In this document: positions 46,607 through 57,682 of the stretch, one piece after another
Numbering within the stretch: position 1 is the first letter of the stretch
Layout of the letters: each line of letters starts with the position of its first letter
Assembly: GCA_015680685.1 (NCBI GenBank)
Contig: MNCI01025300.1
Coordinates: 148,108 to 210,107, forward strand
From: Gnetum montanum
Lineage: Eukaryota; Streptophyta; Gnetopsida; Gnetales; Gnetaceae
Reading direction: 5' to 3'
DNA: 62,000 nucleotides
Notes under the pieces: model-generated
The model's input: only the letters and a program-made list of their open reading frames with translations
Told to the model about the DNA's origin: nothing
The model's database searches: none
Translations under genes and position numbers: made by a program

Positions 46607-47260
46607 CTATTTATTTCCATAAAATACTTTGGCTCGGTGAGGAAACTGTTGTTTCTTTTTAGTGTCCAACTCTTGTGGTGTTTCTTGTGTAAGTAGATAG
46701 GTAAGAATGCTATTGTACCAATTTATTTCCATGGTTAATTGATTATTTACTACACCTACAAAGAGGTATTCATCAGGAAAGTAATTAAAAAGTGAATATT
46801 TATCCTCTTTATTGTCCCATCTTAACCGAGATAAATGATCAGCAACAACATTCTTGGTGCCTTTACGATCTATCATCGTATGATCGAACTCTTGTAAGAT
46901 TATAAGCCATCGTATAATGCAAGGGCTCACCATTGGTTTATTCATTAGGAACCTTATTGAACTATGATTTATTTGTATGAATACCGTATAGCCCAAGACA
47001 TAGTGCCTAAATTTTTCTAGTGCAAACACTACAGCCATTAGTTCTTTCTCTATTGTGGTGTAGTTAAGTTGTGCACTAGCAATACCTCTACTTGCACAAT
47101 GTATGTAATAGGGACATTATTGGTCATCTAACTATGTAAGTACCACTCGTAAAGTATAGTTGGATGCATCAGTCATTATGTGGAATGGTGTAGACTAGTC
47201 AGGAGCTTGTAGAACAGGTGTTTCTACGAGCTTCTGTTTTAAAGTTTTGAAAGCTAGTTT
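46607..47260 (-). pseudogene. E4 RNase H
   Basis: The frame reads FHIMTDASNYTLRVVL and then LNYTTIEKELMAVVFALEKF (stretches overlapping 47038). RHYVLGYTVFIQINHSS follows, where the family has a TDH motif, so the catalytic Asp is Asn. The tail GTKNVVADHLSRL is characteristic of plant Ty3/gypsy. A 143-codon stretch (46607-47038) is fully open. Confidence 0.8.
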
Positions 47261-47389
47261 GCATTCCCTAGTCCATTCGAAAGGTGTGTCCTTTTTCATT
47301 AGTTCAACCAATGGTCTTGCAACCTTTGAAAATTTCTCTATGAATATTCAATAATAGCTAGTGTGTCCAAGGAATAACTGAATATCTTT

Positions 47390-48300
47390 TACAATTTAAG
47401 GTTGATGGGTAATTCCTTGGATGACTTTGATCTTTTTGCGATCTACCTCTATCCCTATTTGTGAAATCTTATGCCCTAATACAACACCTTATTGGACCAT
47501 TAAATGGCTTTTTTGCCAATTGATCCTTAAGTTGGTTTCTACACATCACTTTAGTACTTTCTCTTACCAGTCCAAGGCTTGATCAAAGTTCCCTCCGTAG
47601 GTGGAGAATTCATCCATGAAGACTTCCACACCATTTCCTATTTGTTGCTAGAATATGCTTAGGACTAATCTTTGAAATGTTGTAGGGGCATTACACAATC
47701 CAAACAACATCTATTTGTATGCAAATGTTTCCCAAAGACTCATGAACATAGTCTTGGCCTGGTCTTCTAGGGCTATTTAAATTTGGTTGTACCCATTGTA
47801 CCCATCAAGAAAAGTATAGTAGTGATGCCCTACAATGGTGTCTAAGAATTGGTCGATGAATGGAAATGGGAAGTGGTCTTTGAATGTCACCATGCTTAGT
47901 AGCCTAAAGTCTATACACACTCTTCATTTACCTTCCTTTTTGGTCATAATAACTAATGGACTAACCCATTCACTATCAACAATGGGGTATATGAACCCAG
48001 CTTTTAGAAGGTGTTCAATCTCTTCCTCAACCACTTGCTTAAGCTTTGGGTTAAGGCTCCTCTGCAGTTGTTGTCAAGGCTTCATGAAGGGATCAGTGTA
48101 AATTCTATGTTGGCATATCCTAGGGTCTATTCTAGTTAATTTGAGATATGACCAAGTGAAGGCTTTCGAACATTTATTTATCACTTTTAGTAGTCTCTCT
48201 TTTTGTTGAGGAGTGAGCTTAGTGTTAATGATTACTAATTTTCCATTATTAAGAAATGTGTATTCCATACTGGTGGGCAATGAATTTAACTTAAGGGGCT
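47390..48300 (-). pseudogene. E4 reverse transcriptase
   Basis: The N-terminal linker reads LPTSMEYTFLNNGKLVIINT (open 48074-48280). AGFIYPIVDSEWVSPLVIM, CIDFRLLSMVTFKDHFP, FLDGYNGYNQI and VFMDEFSTYG (near 47620) follow. The second catalytic Asp of the box is Glu. Thumb and connection motifs follow, including GVVLGHKISQ. Only isolated stops interrupt. In life RT would copy element RNA within the particle. Confidence 0.85.
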
Positions 48301-48301
48301 C

Positions 48302-49150
48302 TTACATAAAGTTTTCAGGGATTTCCAGCTTCCCCCATTTGATATTTTCAATGTCAAGACTCGGAAGTTGACGGTGGACTTGCTCTAATGTGTCTATGCT
48401 ATCGATGTAAGCGCAATTCAAACCCTCAGTTGATTTCATGCATATAGTTGAGTTACTCTCTTGATCAGCTATCAGCCACTGGGTGCCTTCTTGTCTTGTG
48501 GCTACTGCATACAAGCATCTTTGTATGTTATTCACTTGTGCACACTAGTTGCATGCAGGCAATGTTAAACGTTGTACAAACTAGGACCTCTGCATGTAAT
48601 TACACCTTGTGTCATTGCATGCAATACATGGAACTTTCTTCTTCACGATCTTTCCAAACATATGTTCCTTTGATATCTCTAGGAAAAGATCATGTATTCT
48701 TAGGCATGCGTCAATTGTGCTTAGCTAGGCTCTTCCCATTATGATTAAGAAGTCCCCCTTATAGTTGTTGACTTGAATCACTAGGAAGTCAGCTGGATAC
48801 AACCATCCACAAATAGTGATAACAATGTCCTTCACTAGTCCTAATGGGATAGTGATGGACTGATTAGCCAACTCTAGATGAATGTTGCTCTTTTCTAGTG
48901 GAGGCAAGTTCTAGGCCTTATACATTTCTTGAAAGATTAGGTTGACACCAAAGCCTGAATCCAAAAGAGCTTTGCATTGTTCATTCCCAGCAATTTGTAA
49001 ATATATAAGAGGAATCCCAAGATCAAATAATTTTGTAGGAAGATGGCCAGCCTTAATCCAATCGGTAATAGCATGCATCAACATTACCGCATGTGTTGGG
49101 TGTGGTGTTTGGTTTGAAGGAAGTTCTGATGTTTTGATTGGCAATGAGAA
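48302..49150 (-). pseudogene. E4 protease and protease-RT linker
   Basis: The protease reads YLQIAGNEQCKALLDSGFGV (48911-49144), so the catalytic LDSG is intact. KSNIHLELANQSITIPLGLV and YKGDFLIIMGRA follow. The linker (48302-48535) contains CMKSTEGLNCAYIDSID, and its positions match the E3 linker frame at 38289-38576. Confidence 0.8.
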
Positions 49151-50483
49151 GTCTAAAGGATTAGCTGCTTGTGATTGTAAGGACTTAGTTGGGTTGTTGG
49201 TTCTAAAGAAATTTCTCTTCTTTGTGCAATTATTTGAACCAACAATAGGGTGAGAATTAATAGCCCTTGTAGCATTACATTGCTACAGCTGGGCAAGAAG
49301 CTCACCCTACATGGCTGGAGCAGATGGTAATGGAGTTAAGGGTGGAAGAGACATAGTCAGATGAGAAGGATAGTATATTTGTGAAACATCTCCCCTATGG
49401 CAAGGAGTTCTATAATAATCATGGGTTTGGTAGTGAGGTTGGGGAGCAACATGACTAGGAGAGTCACATGGAGATATTGGCTGTTGCACGTAGTATCCTT
49501 ATGGGTTAAGTTGATGGTAAGGGTACTATTAATGTTGTGGTGGCATTCCCCATGATTGTGGATGCTACCATTGTTGGTACTACTCATTTAGTTGTGGTGG
49601 AGTTCCACTTGGATAATACATTAAGGGTTGGTGGAACTTTCTTGGGTTACCTTGAAGATAAGGTAACCTTCGGGGTGTTTTCCTTTTGTTTAATCATGGG
49701 TTGAGCACATACACCCTAGACTCCTGTAGATGTGAGATTACAAGGCAACATCCCTTAGGATGGCTATATTAGCATATCTCACATCCACTGTCATTGTCTG
49801 TATCTAAATCCACAACATCTTCGATGATGGTAACTTTTCCCTTACCTTTGTTACGTGCATATTCAGCTTCTTTTTTTTTTCTCCTTTCTCGATCACTACC
49901 TTCCTCTCTAGAATCCTCTACTATTTTTAGAACTATTTGAAATCTATTATCTAAGGATTCCCACATTTGGTCCACCTTTTCCAATACTTCTGATGTAATT
50001 TTTTGAATGGAAAAAGTTTTCCTATTCACCATCTCTTCAAGTGGTGACTCTTCTTCATCCTCACAAAATCTAACTTCCTTATTTTGAAGGAAAGGATCTT
50101 TGTTATATTCTTCCACACTCTCTCTTTTCCTTAACTCACCTTCTTCTTTAACAACTTTCTCATACAATCCTTGTACTTGATGGGCTCTAAGCTCATATAG
50201 CCTTCCTTGGGCATAAGTCCCAAGGGTGCTTCGCATTTTTTTCCTAAGCCCATCTACAAGATGACGTAGTTGTTCCCTTTGCAAGTAACCATGGCCTAGG
50301 AAACAATGTAATTGTGCATAATATCAACCCATGGTAGCATCCAAGGGTTCATGTCCTCCTTGTATCCATCCTTGGATTTTCTTTCACAAGTTGGACACTC
50401 GTGAGTACGTCTGATACTTATTGTTGAATAGTTCTAACATTGTACTCCATCGGTGGATGGATTCCAGTTCTAAGGACCGATAC
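49151..50483 (-). pseudogene. E4 gag, C-terminal part, and linker
   Basis: Gag is open over 171 codons (49769-50284): MQREQLRHLVDGLRKKMRST, then YAQGRLYELRAHQ, a long acidic and basic tail and the end GCEIC. Upstream to 50484 it continues YQTYSRVSNL and HEPLDATMG with isolated stops, and is then cut by E5. The linker downstream (49151-49690) is rich in His, Pro, Gln and Tyr. Gag is the particle protein; the N-terminal half is beyond the window. Confidence 0.8.
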
Positions 50484-51260
50484 TGTAATGACGGAAAATG
50501 TCGGCAGCTGGAATACCAAACAAAATCCATGTACACAGTCTTAACCATGGATCCATGTGAGGGCTGTGCTGGAGAAAACGAATCCGTAGTGCCCTAAATA
50601 GTCTTGTCGATCAGACAGGGACTTACTAAATCAGTAAATCGATGAAGATTGTAGACGTTTCATGGGACGATCTGATTTGATAAATCATGAAAGGAGAGGA
50701 AAACGATGTAAATAAATTGCAATAATGACAATGTTAACGCGATAAAGGGAATCAAATCTAAGAGAAATGCGTGATTTCAAGATCTATACTTTGACCCGAA
50801 AGGAACGAGTATTTTGTATACACAGTTACAATGGGAAGATCCCGATTATCTTGTGTGGAAATATACACAAAATAATAATAAAACTGTTTAACAAGGAGTG
50901 CAAAATAGAGCTCGGTCTACCTCAAAAGCCAAAGATGGAGTGCAAGGAAGGTCAAGCTCGAATGCCTATCAACCAACTGTGTCTGACCAATAGATCTTGC
51001 CAACCGCACTAGATGATCTTGCGATCTCTGATCTATCCTCTTCACTTTGGATAGTCTCTGCTCAAAACTACCAAGGATCACCGATGGGAGAACTGTATCT
51101 TCGCCAAAAGGGGGTGATCGCTCCTGCTGCCAAAATGCTCCAAGAATGTTTCTTGTTTTTGCTTAAGGATGATAACTGCCAAAAAGTTGAAGATGTCCAT
51201 TGCTGCCCTTCTCTCAAAAATGTCTTGAAAAGAAAAGATGACTTTTCTTCGCTGACTAGG

Positions 51261-51270
51261 GTATTTATAA
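51261..51270 (-). promoter_or_regulatory. TATA box, E5 LTR
   Basis: The minus strand reads TTATAAATAC about 800 bp into the LTR and just downstream of the GCGTAA cluster, as expected for a core promoter below an upstream region. Confidence 0.5.
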
Positions 51271-51399
51271 CATACAGAAAAGGCACGGCCTTGATGACAC
51301 ATGTCCCGAGGTTTCCGAATGCCGTTGTCTTGACGAACTGGCTATGTCACGTCACATTGCAACGTACACTGTCAACACTTTGCTGAAGCTGCTTCATGA

Positions 51400-51909
51400 T
51401 TACGCACAAATACTCTTGTCAGCGTATTGCACGTATGGATAGCGAATGCGTAATGGTTTTAGCCGACTTTACACTGTATTCCACTTTTTTACGCTGCGTC
51501 GCGTGGCAGAGCGTAACAAAGCATGGAAATAGTGAGTCAGGCTATTTTATGCTCATTTACGCAGTGAAGCGTAAAATATGATCAACCCGACAATAAATTA
51601 CGCTAACGTACGCTACGTAACGTAACGAGCGTAAGGCGATCAATCTGCAAAAAGAAAGGGGCCGATCTGTTGCACCTCCCTTGGACTTTTCTTTTGACCT
51701 TTTTGAAGCTCATTATGCTGCCTTGCGTAATAGAGTGTAAACCTGTCCATGGACAAAAGACTTAGCCGGATATGCAAGAAGTCACGTATTACGCTGCTCA
51801 GGCTTTAAACTTCACCAAATCTGTTGAAGTAAGTCACCTTTTGATGTCGGACTGTGTTAAGCAGAATTACGTTAAGCATCATTACGCTATGTTGCGTAAT
51901 GTAGCGTAA
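51400..51909. promoter_or_regulatory. Cluster of GCGTAA/TTACGC hexamers in E5 U3
   Basis: At least 13 copies in both orientations start at 51400, 51448, 51489, 51511, 51557, 51569, 51598, 51629, 51725, 51789, 51882, 51894 and 51904. About 0.25 would be expected by chance in 510 bp. Spacing is irregular, so it is not a simple tandem repeat. Confidence 0.65.
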
Positions 51910-52078
51910 AAACAGAAAACATAGTAAAAATTGGAATTTGTAAGGAAGTTGGAGACTTGATGCCGAGAGCCGTTTCGCCTTGCTTTGCCTTGTTCTACCT
52001 TCCAGAATTCTGTCACAAACTTTTGCCTGAATCGTGAATCTTCACCTAAGGCCGATTCACAATTTTCACGATGTTTCA

Positions 52079-53239
52079 ATCGCCCCTTTTGTTGACGGTT
52101 AGAGGGCTTGCCCGAAAGACGTCGACAAAGAATACGAAACATCGGACCGATGAAAGCACCAATAGTGTTTATCAACAGGTACTCAAGAAGCATCCTGTTA
52201 ACATAGAGGTGCAGAGATGAGGGAATCCAGAGCTAGGATGGTATAGGAGGAAACAGGTTCAGGGAAGACTCAAATGAGGTTCGGGGAAGACACAAATGGG
52301 TGGGGATGGCTTTTTTACGCATAAACAAATAGGCTTTCTCCTATGATTGCGTTTGTATGGAGTTATGCCTTCATTTTATGTTAAAGGGGGTTGCATAGAT
52401 GCATTGTGTTGCGTTTGCATAGCCTGGGTGAGATGTGTTTCACCCATTTTGCCGACCCCACTTTTTTTTTTGGCGTCCACTAGGTGAGTTGCGTTATGCC
52501 GGCTTATGGACTTGATTGTAATGCGAATGGAGAAAGCGTGTGCTGCATGTGTACATTTTGCGTACGGGAAGTGGATGGGACAGTTAGGAGTAATGATAAG
52601 GGTTAAGGGTAGGATTATGAGGGACACAAGGATGCACCCTTCGAGTGAACAGGCCAACTTAAGTAGCTATCTCAAAATGTTGTCGGTATTACACCACTCA
52701 GATGAACGCACCTTCGAACGACATCCTCGTAACAAGTAACCTGCAACCAAAGAGGAAAACAGAGGGTACCATTGTTTGTGCGAATCGCGGGCAAGGTTGT
52801 TGAAACAAGTACTATTGAAGGCAAGATAAAATGATTGGGCCATGAAGGAGGAACTATAGCACGAGGCCAGAGTCTTCAACCTTGATGCTCGGCCCAGCAT
52901 ATCGCCACCAAAGAACATCAGACTCGGCGCACCTGACTGGTTATGTAAAGAACCAGCCAGATGAATCTTTGAAGCCAAGGCCTGATAGCGATGATGAGCG
53001 GATATCCCCAAAGTCGTAATTGATGAGAATGCCTTTGGGGCTCTGGACGGCAAAACTAACCTCTCAGAGGTACCACCGCTGGAATTGGTGCGGTGACGGT
53101 ATCTCCGAGGGGTCAGTAGTATGCCCTTTAGCACATTCGAGAGATCAGCAGAATGCCAATGAGGTAGTGACGTTGGGGCTGTCTCAATGTCCCACCCCGT
53201 TTGTCTTGGGGCTGCCCAGAGAGGAACACGTTCTCTTGA
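52079..53239 (-). other. E5 3' untranslated region
   Basis: A polypurine-like tract is at about 52079-52092 (minus). The rest is GC-richer than the surroundings and holds long but motif-free open frames, including 52667-53449 on the minus strand, which I regard as incidental. Confidence 0.4.
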
Positions 53240-53760
53240 CTTGCATGATGGCAGCTTATGCATCCCATTTTTAAGTCCTGGTAGATTGTCGTTGCTGGTT
53301 TTAAGTCTCAGCAGACCATGGTCCCAGTTTAAAGTCTGGGCGGACCGAGCAATGCTAGTTTTACGTCGTAGCGGACGGTGGCAAAGCTGATTTATGGTCT
53401 CAGCAGACTGTGCTGTGGGTGTCAGTTTTGTGTCATGACCCAGGGACAAGTCTGTACTGGTTTTATGTCTCAGCGGACGACAACTTACCTACGCCAGTTT
53501 TGTGTCATGGCAGACAGCCAGTGCTAGTTTAGCGTCGTGGCGAACGCGTGCAAAAGATGCCAGTTTTTCGTCGTGGCGGACCTGTACAACGCTGCCAGTT
53601 TTACATCGTAGTGGACTGTTACAACTTGCCAGTTTTACGTCATGGCGGATGATAAATGCCAGTTTAGCGTCGTGGCGGACGTGTGAAGGGAGTGCCAATT
53701 TTACGTCGTAGCGGACGGTTGTTGCCAGTTTAGCATCATAGCAGATGATGGTTGTCATAC
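53240..53760. repeat. Tandem repeat array in the E5 3' region
   Basis: About 14 copies of a 23-bp core close to GCCAGTTTTACGTCGTAGCG plus GAC are separated by variable spacers of about 7-20 bp, giving periods near 30-37 bp. Tat-lineage elements such as Ogre are known to carry variable tandem repeats downstream of integrase. Confidence 0.7.
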
Positions 53761-53774
53761 CTAATGTTCACACT

Positions 53775-54945
53775 GGAGATGTAGCTATATGTAGTACCAC
53801 TTCAGATATATATGATTAACAGGATTTGGTAGCTCATTGCCGTCGTTGTCTGCTAGCTTGAATGCTCCGTTGCCATACACATCAACCACCAAGAAAGGGC
53901 CCTCCCAGTTTGCAGAGAATTTTCCCACTGGTTCGCGAATGGCCTTGAGAACTAAATCTCCCTTCTTGATCAGACACTGCTAAAGATTGTAATGATGCTT
54001 TTGCCTCTGCTTGTCTTGATACTTCTAGATTGTATCAAGTGTTTGTATTCACTTCTCCTCTACTGAATCCAGATCCATGATCCGAGACTCGATGTGTTGA
54101 GCCTCATTTATAATCGTGGAGAGGATTATTCTCAGAGAAGGAATTTGCAATTCGAGGGGTAGCACCGCCTCAGATCCATAGACTAGGCTATAGGGTGTAC
54201 TGTCTGTAGCTGTCCTACATGTAGTACGGTATGCCCATAGCACATAGAGGATTTTTTCATGCCACCGCCTCTTGTTGCTGTCAAGCATTTTCTTGAGCAG
54301 ATTGATGATGACCTTGTTTGTGGCTTCAGCTTGACCATTCACTTGCGGGTAATAGGGCGAGGAAAAAGATTGTTTAATGCCAAGGCTATCACAAAAGGAT
54401 TTGTTTTCTGTACTACTAAACTGTGGCCTGTTATTGATCACGATAGTCATCGAGAGACCAAATCTGGTTACAATGTTGTCTAAGATGAAATGGAAAATCT
54501 GTTGAGATGTGATCTTCCATAGAGGAATAGCTTCTACCCACTTCGTGAAGTACTCAATGGCGGTAATTATGAAGCTATGACCTACGGAATATTTCGGTGT
54601 GATGGGACCTATGATGTCTAGTCCCCATCGTTGAAATGGCCATGTTATCTAAGTCGTATGCAACTCTGTAGGTGACACGTGTATAAGATTTGCGTAGCGC
54701 TGACACGTGCCACCAATTTTAACCTTTGATAGGCAATATTTTTCCATGTATGGCCAGTAATACCCTAAGCATTGGATTTTTGAAGCCATAGCCCTTGGTT
54801 CTACGTGTCCTCCGCATAGTCCCTCGTGGACTTCACCAACTATACGTTGTGCTTGGTCCCTGTTAATGCAAGTAAGCAGCACACCATCAAAAGAGTGTCT
54901 ACAAAGAGTACTGTCATCCAAAGGAATGGGGTTTGGGTGGAGCAA
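53775..54945 (-). pseudogene. E5 integrase
   Basis: From 54945 the minus strand reads HSFDGVLLTCINRD, then HEGLCGGHVEPRAM and GYYWPYMEKYC, the Tat-type zinc-binding start with the second Cys pair partly eroded. The core has WGLDIIGPI (first Asp kept), VINNRPQFSS (second Asp changed to Asn) and YYPQVNGQAEATNK (Glu kept). KILYVLWAYRTTCRTATDST follows. The C-terminus has NWEGPFLVVDVYGNGAFKL. A 133-codon stretch (54049-54450) is open. The upstream RNase H linker is missing. Confidence 0.85.
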
Positions 54946-54957
54946 GACCGAAATCAG

Positions 54958-56942
54958 CTACCCAAACCTTGGATTACCCACATTTTTGGCACTACCCGTG
55001 GACAGGATCCCCCTGAAGGAATTGGCGAGTCTCTGTCTATAACGACAAAAGACTTGGTGGTGTCTCGAGTGCGAGGCCCTGATAGCATAGGCAGGGTGAT
55101 GCCCACCTACATTGGCGATACTTCGCAAGGGAAAAGCTTGGCGGTAGAGATTGTGGAGCCTTTGGCTTGGCGTAAAAGGCTTTGCTTGACCGAGGCCTCT
55201 GTGGAGCCTGTAGGTGGCACAGGCCGAACCAGGCAAGTCAGACTTCAGCGGAGTAAACCTCCACCTGGTAAGCGTAAAGGACACGTGGTGAAAGTTATTA
55301 TATTACACAATTTTTATTCAGGATATTTTGAATCATCTAAATGTGAATGAGATATGAACAGCAAGACCTACAGAGGAGTTGACCCCTGAGGCAGGGGCAA
55401 TGATATTAAGTTGTGGGGAAGGGGCCCCAGTTCTGGAAGAGGAGGCCCCGGCTGTTAGGACTAGTGATGCACAAACTCCTGTGCATGAGGAGAGGGAGGA
55501 GGCGGGGATTGTTGACACACCCCCACAGTAATCAGCCGAGGTAATAAGCATATTGGATGTCTTGGGTTTTGTCAATAGTTAGGATTTTTAGCTAAATTAC
55601 GCTACAGGTGAAGAAGATGTATCCACGTCTGCCGCTGTGAGCAGAACATGGAGAGAGTTTCCTAACAAATTCGCTTTCATGGAAGGCGTTGTTAGTGATA
55701 TGATCGAGTGCCTCGAGCGCCTCGGTCCTGGAGCTGGTATGTTATAGCTATAATAGGTTTATTTTATTAGAAAGTTGTAATGTTTCATTTATATTGATAA
55801 TGTTTGTTGTCAGGAGCTCGCCTTCGATGGGACCCAACGGAGCCCATTGATTTGGACACAGCAGAGCCTCCATCTGACGGGGCAGTCGTGCCACACAGCA
55901 TTTATGAAGAGATGCATAAATGTGCGTTACGCTCGACTCGCTCCTTGTGGGAGAGTAAGAGTGTCAATGAAGGCCTTTGGAAAAGGCTGCAGAGGTCAGA
56001 GAGGGAGAAGGAGTCTCTAGCCAAAGAGGTTGGAGACTTAAAATCCTGATGTGTGTTCCTGTAGGCGCGGGCAATGGGTGATGAGGACTGGCGCACAGCT
56101 GTGATTGACTACTCTCGCTATTGGACCGCAATCAAGAATAGCATGCAAACTAGTCGGGAGTTGGTGGAGCAGCGGATGCAGATAGAGATGTTATCTTAGA
56201 AAAGCCAAGACTGGAAGGATTTCTTCGCAAGTGTGCAAGAATGGGGGCAGAAAGAAAAGGATCACAAGCATCTGTATAAGAGAGAAAGTATCGCTTATCA
56301 TCACCATTACCGTGATTCTACCGTCGAAGCTCAAACCTTGCAAGTATTCCTTGATGTCATTGGTGCGTCTAAAGCATTTGAGAAGTTCCAGGATCAGGTG
56401 ACAATAAGCGCATCACCGAAAAGAGAAATGACCATTCCCGGGGGCGAGACTACTGTCCCTACTTTCTTCCCTGATCTGCCTCGTTGGACTAGTGTGGAAA
56501 AGGGGAAGGTGAAGGCTGGAGCTGCTCTGGGGAACGGCGTATGGTCTGAACTAACAGAAGATGAGATCATGCAGCATCTATGGGTTGGTTTAGAACAACT
56601 CCCTTTTGCTGCGAAAGCGGGACCGTCACGAGTAAGTTTAAAGATTACTGCATCTAAAATTTTCTGATTATGGGGTTAAGTCTTTGCTAATGTATTTGCT
56701 GTATGCAGGTACAAGAATTAGAGGGCGAAGGCGAACATGGTGGGGAACAAGTAGAAGAAGAAGATCATAATAGTGAAGAGCGTCCTCTTGTGGAGCCGAC
56801 ATTGGAGCAAGGACCTCGTGGGGATGGCATTCCTCGTGAAGGAATATCTCCTAAGAAGGACAGCCCACTTGACGACGATTTGTTAGGCTTGGAGCCTGAC
56901 TTAAGGGATACGGGTGATAGTGGCACCAAGGGGGATGCGTAA
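54958..56942 (+). pseudogene. Antisense spliced gene carried in E5, unidentified
   Basis: Five exons can be modelled on the plus strand: A up to 55267, B 55362-55540, C 55608-55736, D 55814-56631 and E 56709-56942 (TAA). Introns are 94, 67, 77 and 77 bp with GT-AG ends (donors GTAAGC, GTAATA, GTATGT, GTAAGT). Codon phase is compatible at A-B, C-D and D-E. B-C is off by one base, and a single base loss in a C run near 55520 would explain both that and a TAA in B. Exon D has three stops, each one C-to-T change from a sense codon, and looks coiled-coil (WKRLQRSEREKESLAKEVGD). Exon E is very acidic. Exon A opens directly at the integrase boundary after cag, so the 5' part is missing. No family recognised; it may be an element antisense frame or a captured host gene. 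Confidence 0.6.
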
Positions 56943-57682
56943 CTGTAACTTACGCATGATTTTATTAACTGAAATTGAACAATAGTTATATGGATATTGA
57001 AAAGACCGGCATTAAGGTATTCTATATGGTTTTGAATGCTATGTATTTTATTTTTTATTGGTTTTATCTCTCAATTCGTAATGCGTAAGTGTAATTGTTA
57101 AAGATTTTGAATAATTTACGTTGTTGTGAAATAGAATTGCTAGTTTAAGGTCGTCGCGGGCCATCATGTAACATTCTCGTAAGATATCAATGAACCAGTT
57201 TAAGGCCATTGCAGGCCATAACTAGTTTAAGGCCGTTGCAGGCCACAACTAGTTTAAGACTGTCGCGGGCCCACTGCGTAAGTCTGGAAGCGCAATTGAT
57301 AATACCATACATTTCTACATAATTGAACTAAAATGATCAAAGAGCATAAATAGCGTATATGAAGAAACATGAATGGTGTATTGAATAGCAAGCGTAAATA
57401 TGTATGAATATATGAAAGGAGATTGACAATGCAAACTGCTAAGCGTAAAAGGCCAAATTAGTAAAGATGTAAAAAATGCGCGTAAATGCCATTCAGATCA
57501 ATCACTAATTCATAATTGTTTCTTTATGGCCTTTACGCTCAGTGGTGCGTAAGGACAGGGAGGTTTACAATCTGACTCTTCTACACCACCTTCTTGAAAT
57601 GGCAGGTTGGCCCAGGCTAGACTGTCATCGTTCGTTTCGGTTTGTTCAGGAATTCGAGGATGGGTCTGTTCATCCGATGTTT
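56943..57682. other. Region between antisense gene and protease, with repeats
   Basis: No RT motif was found on either strand. At 57130-57290 four to five units near CTAGTTTAAGGCCGTTGCAG plus GCC occur, resembling the array at 53240-53760. Nine GCGTAA/TTACGC hexamers lie between 56937 and 57552. Confidence 0.55.

Larger units (their letters stand above)
42679..50483 (-). mobile_element. E4: Athila-like Ty3/gypsy element, best preserved pol
   Basis: On the minus strand the order is gag C-terminal half, linker, protease, RT, RNase H, integrase, spacer, polypurine tract and 3' LTR. E5 interrupts gag at 50484, so the gag start and 5' LTR should lie beyond the right edge. The left flank is caatgg; the other target copy is off-window. 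Stops and frameshifts are few compared with E2 and E3. Confidence 0.85.
50484..52078 (-). repeat. E5 3' LTR (about 1.6 kb)
   Basis: The LTR begins TGTAATGACGG on the plus strand, and its first 475 bp match 61526-62000. The far end is placed at ca/52078, before a plus-strand tract cgcccctttt that reads as AAAAGGGGCG on the minus strand; this end is tentative. It contains a TATA box (51261-51270) and a dense cluster of GCGTAA hexamers (51400-51909). Confidence 0.75.

Noticed and set aside
52667-53449. Longest open frame of the window (260 codons, minus)
   Set aside because: It covers the tandem-repeat array and GC-rich 3' untranslated sequence of E5, has no motif, and reads the repeats out of any known frame. 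It is likely to be chance.
53489-53758. Repetitive 89-codon frame (DAKLA repeats, minus) that might be a repeat protein
   Set aside because: It is simply the translation of the DNA tandem array; spacer lengths vary, so the period is not a protein repeat.
54826-54957. Start of the 174-codon plus-strand frame as the true beginning of the antisense gene
   Set aside because: This part overlaps well-conserved integrase coding on the minus strand. The antisense exon is credible only from about 54958.
54958-55284. Minus-strand open frame opposite exon A as the missing RNase H linker of E5
   Set aside because: It has no RNase H or RT motif, and the plus-strand reading is supported by splice sites and phase.
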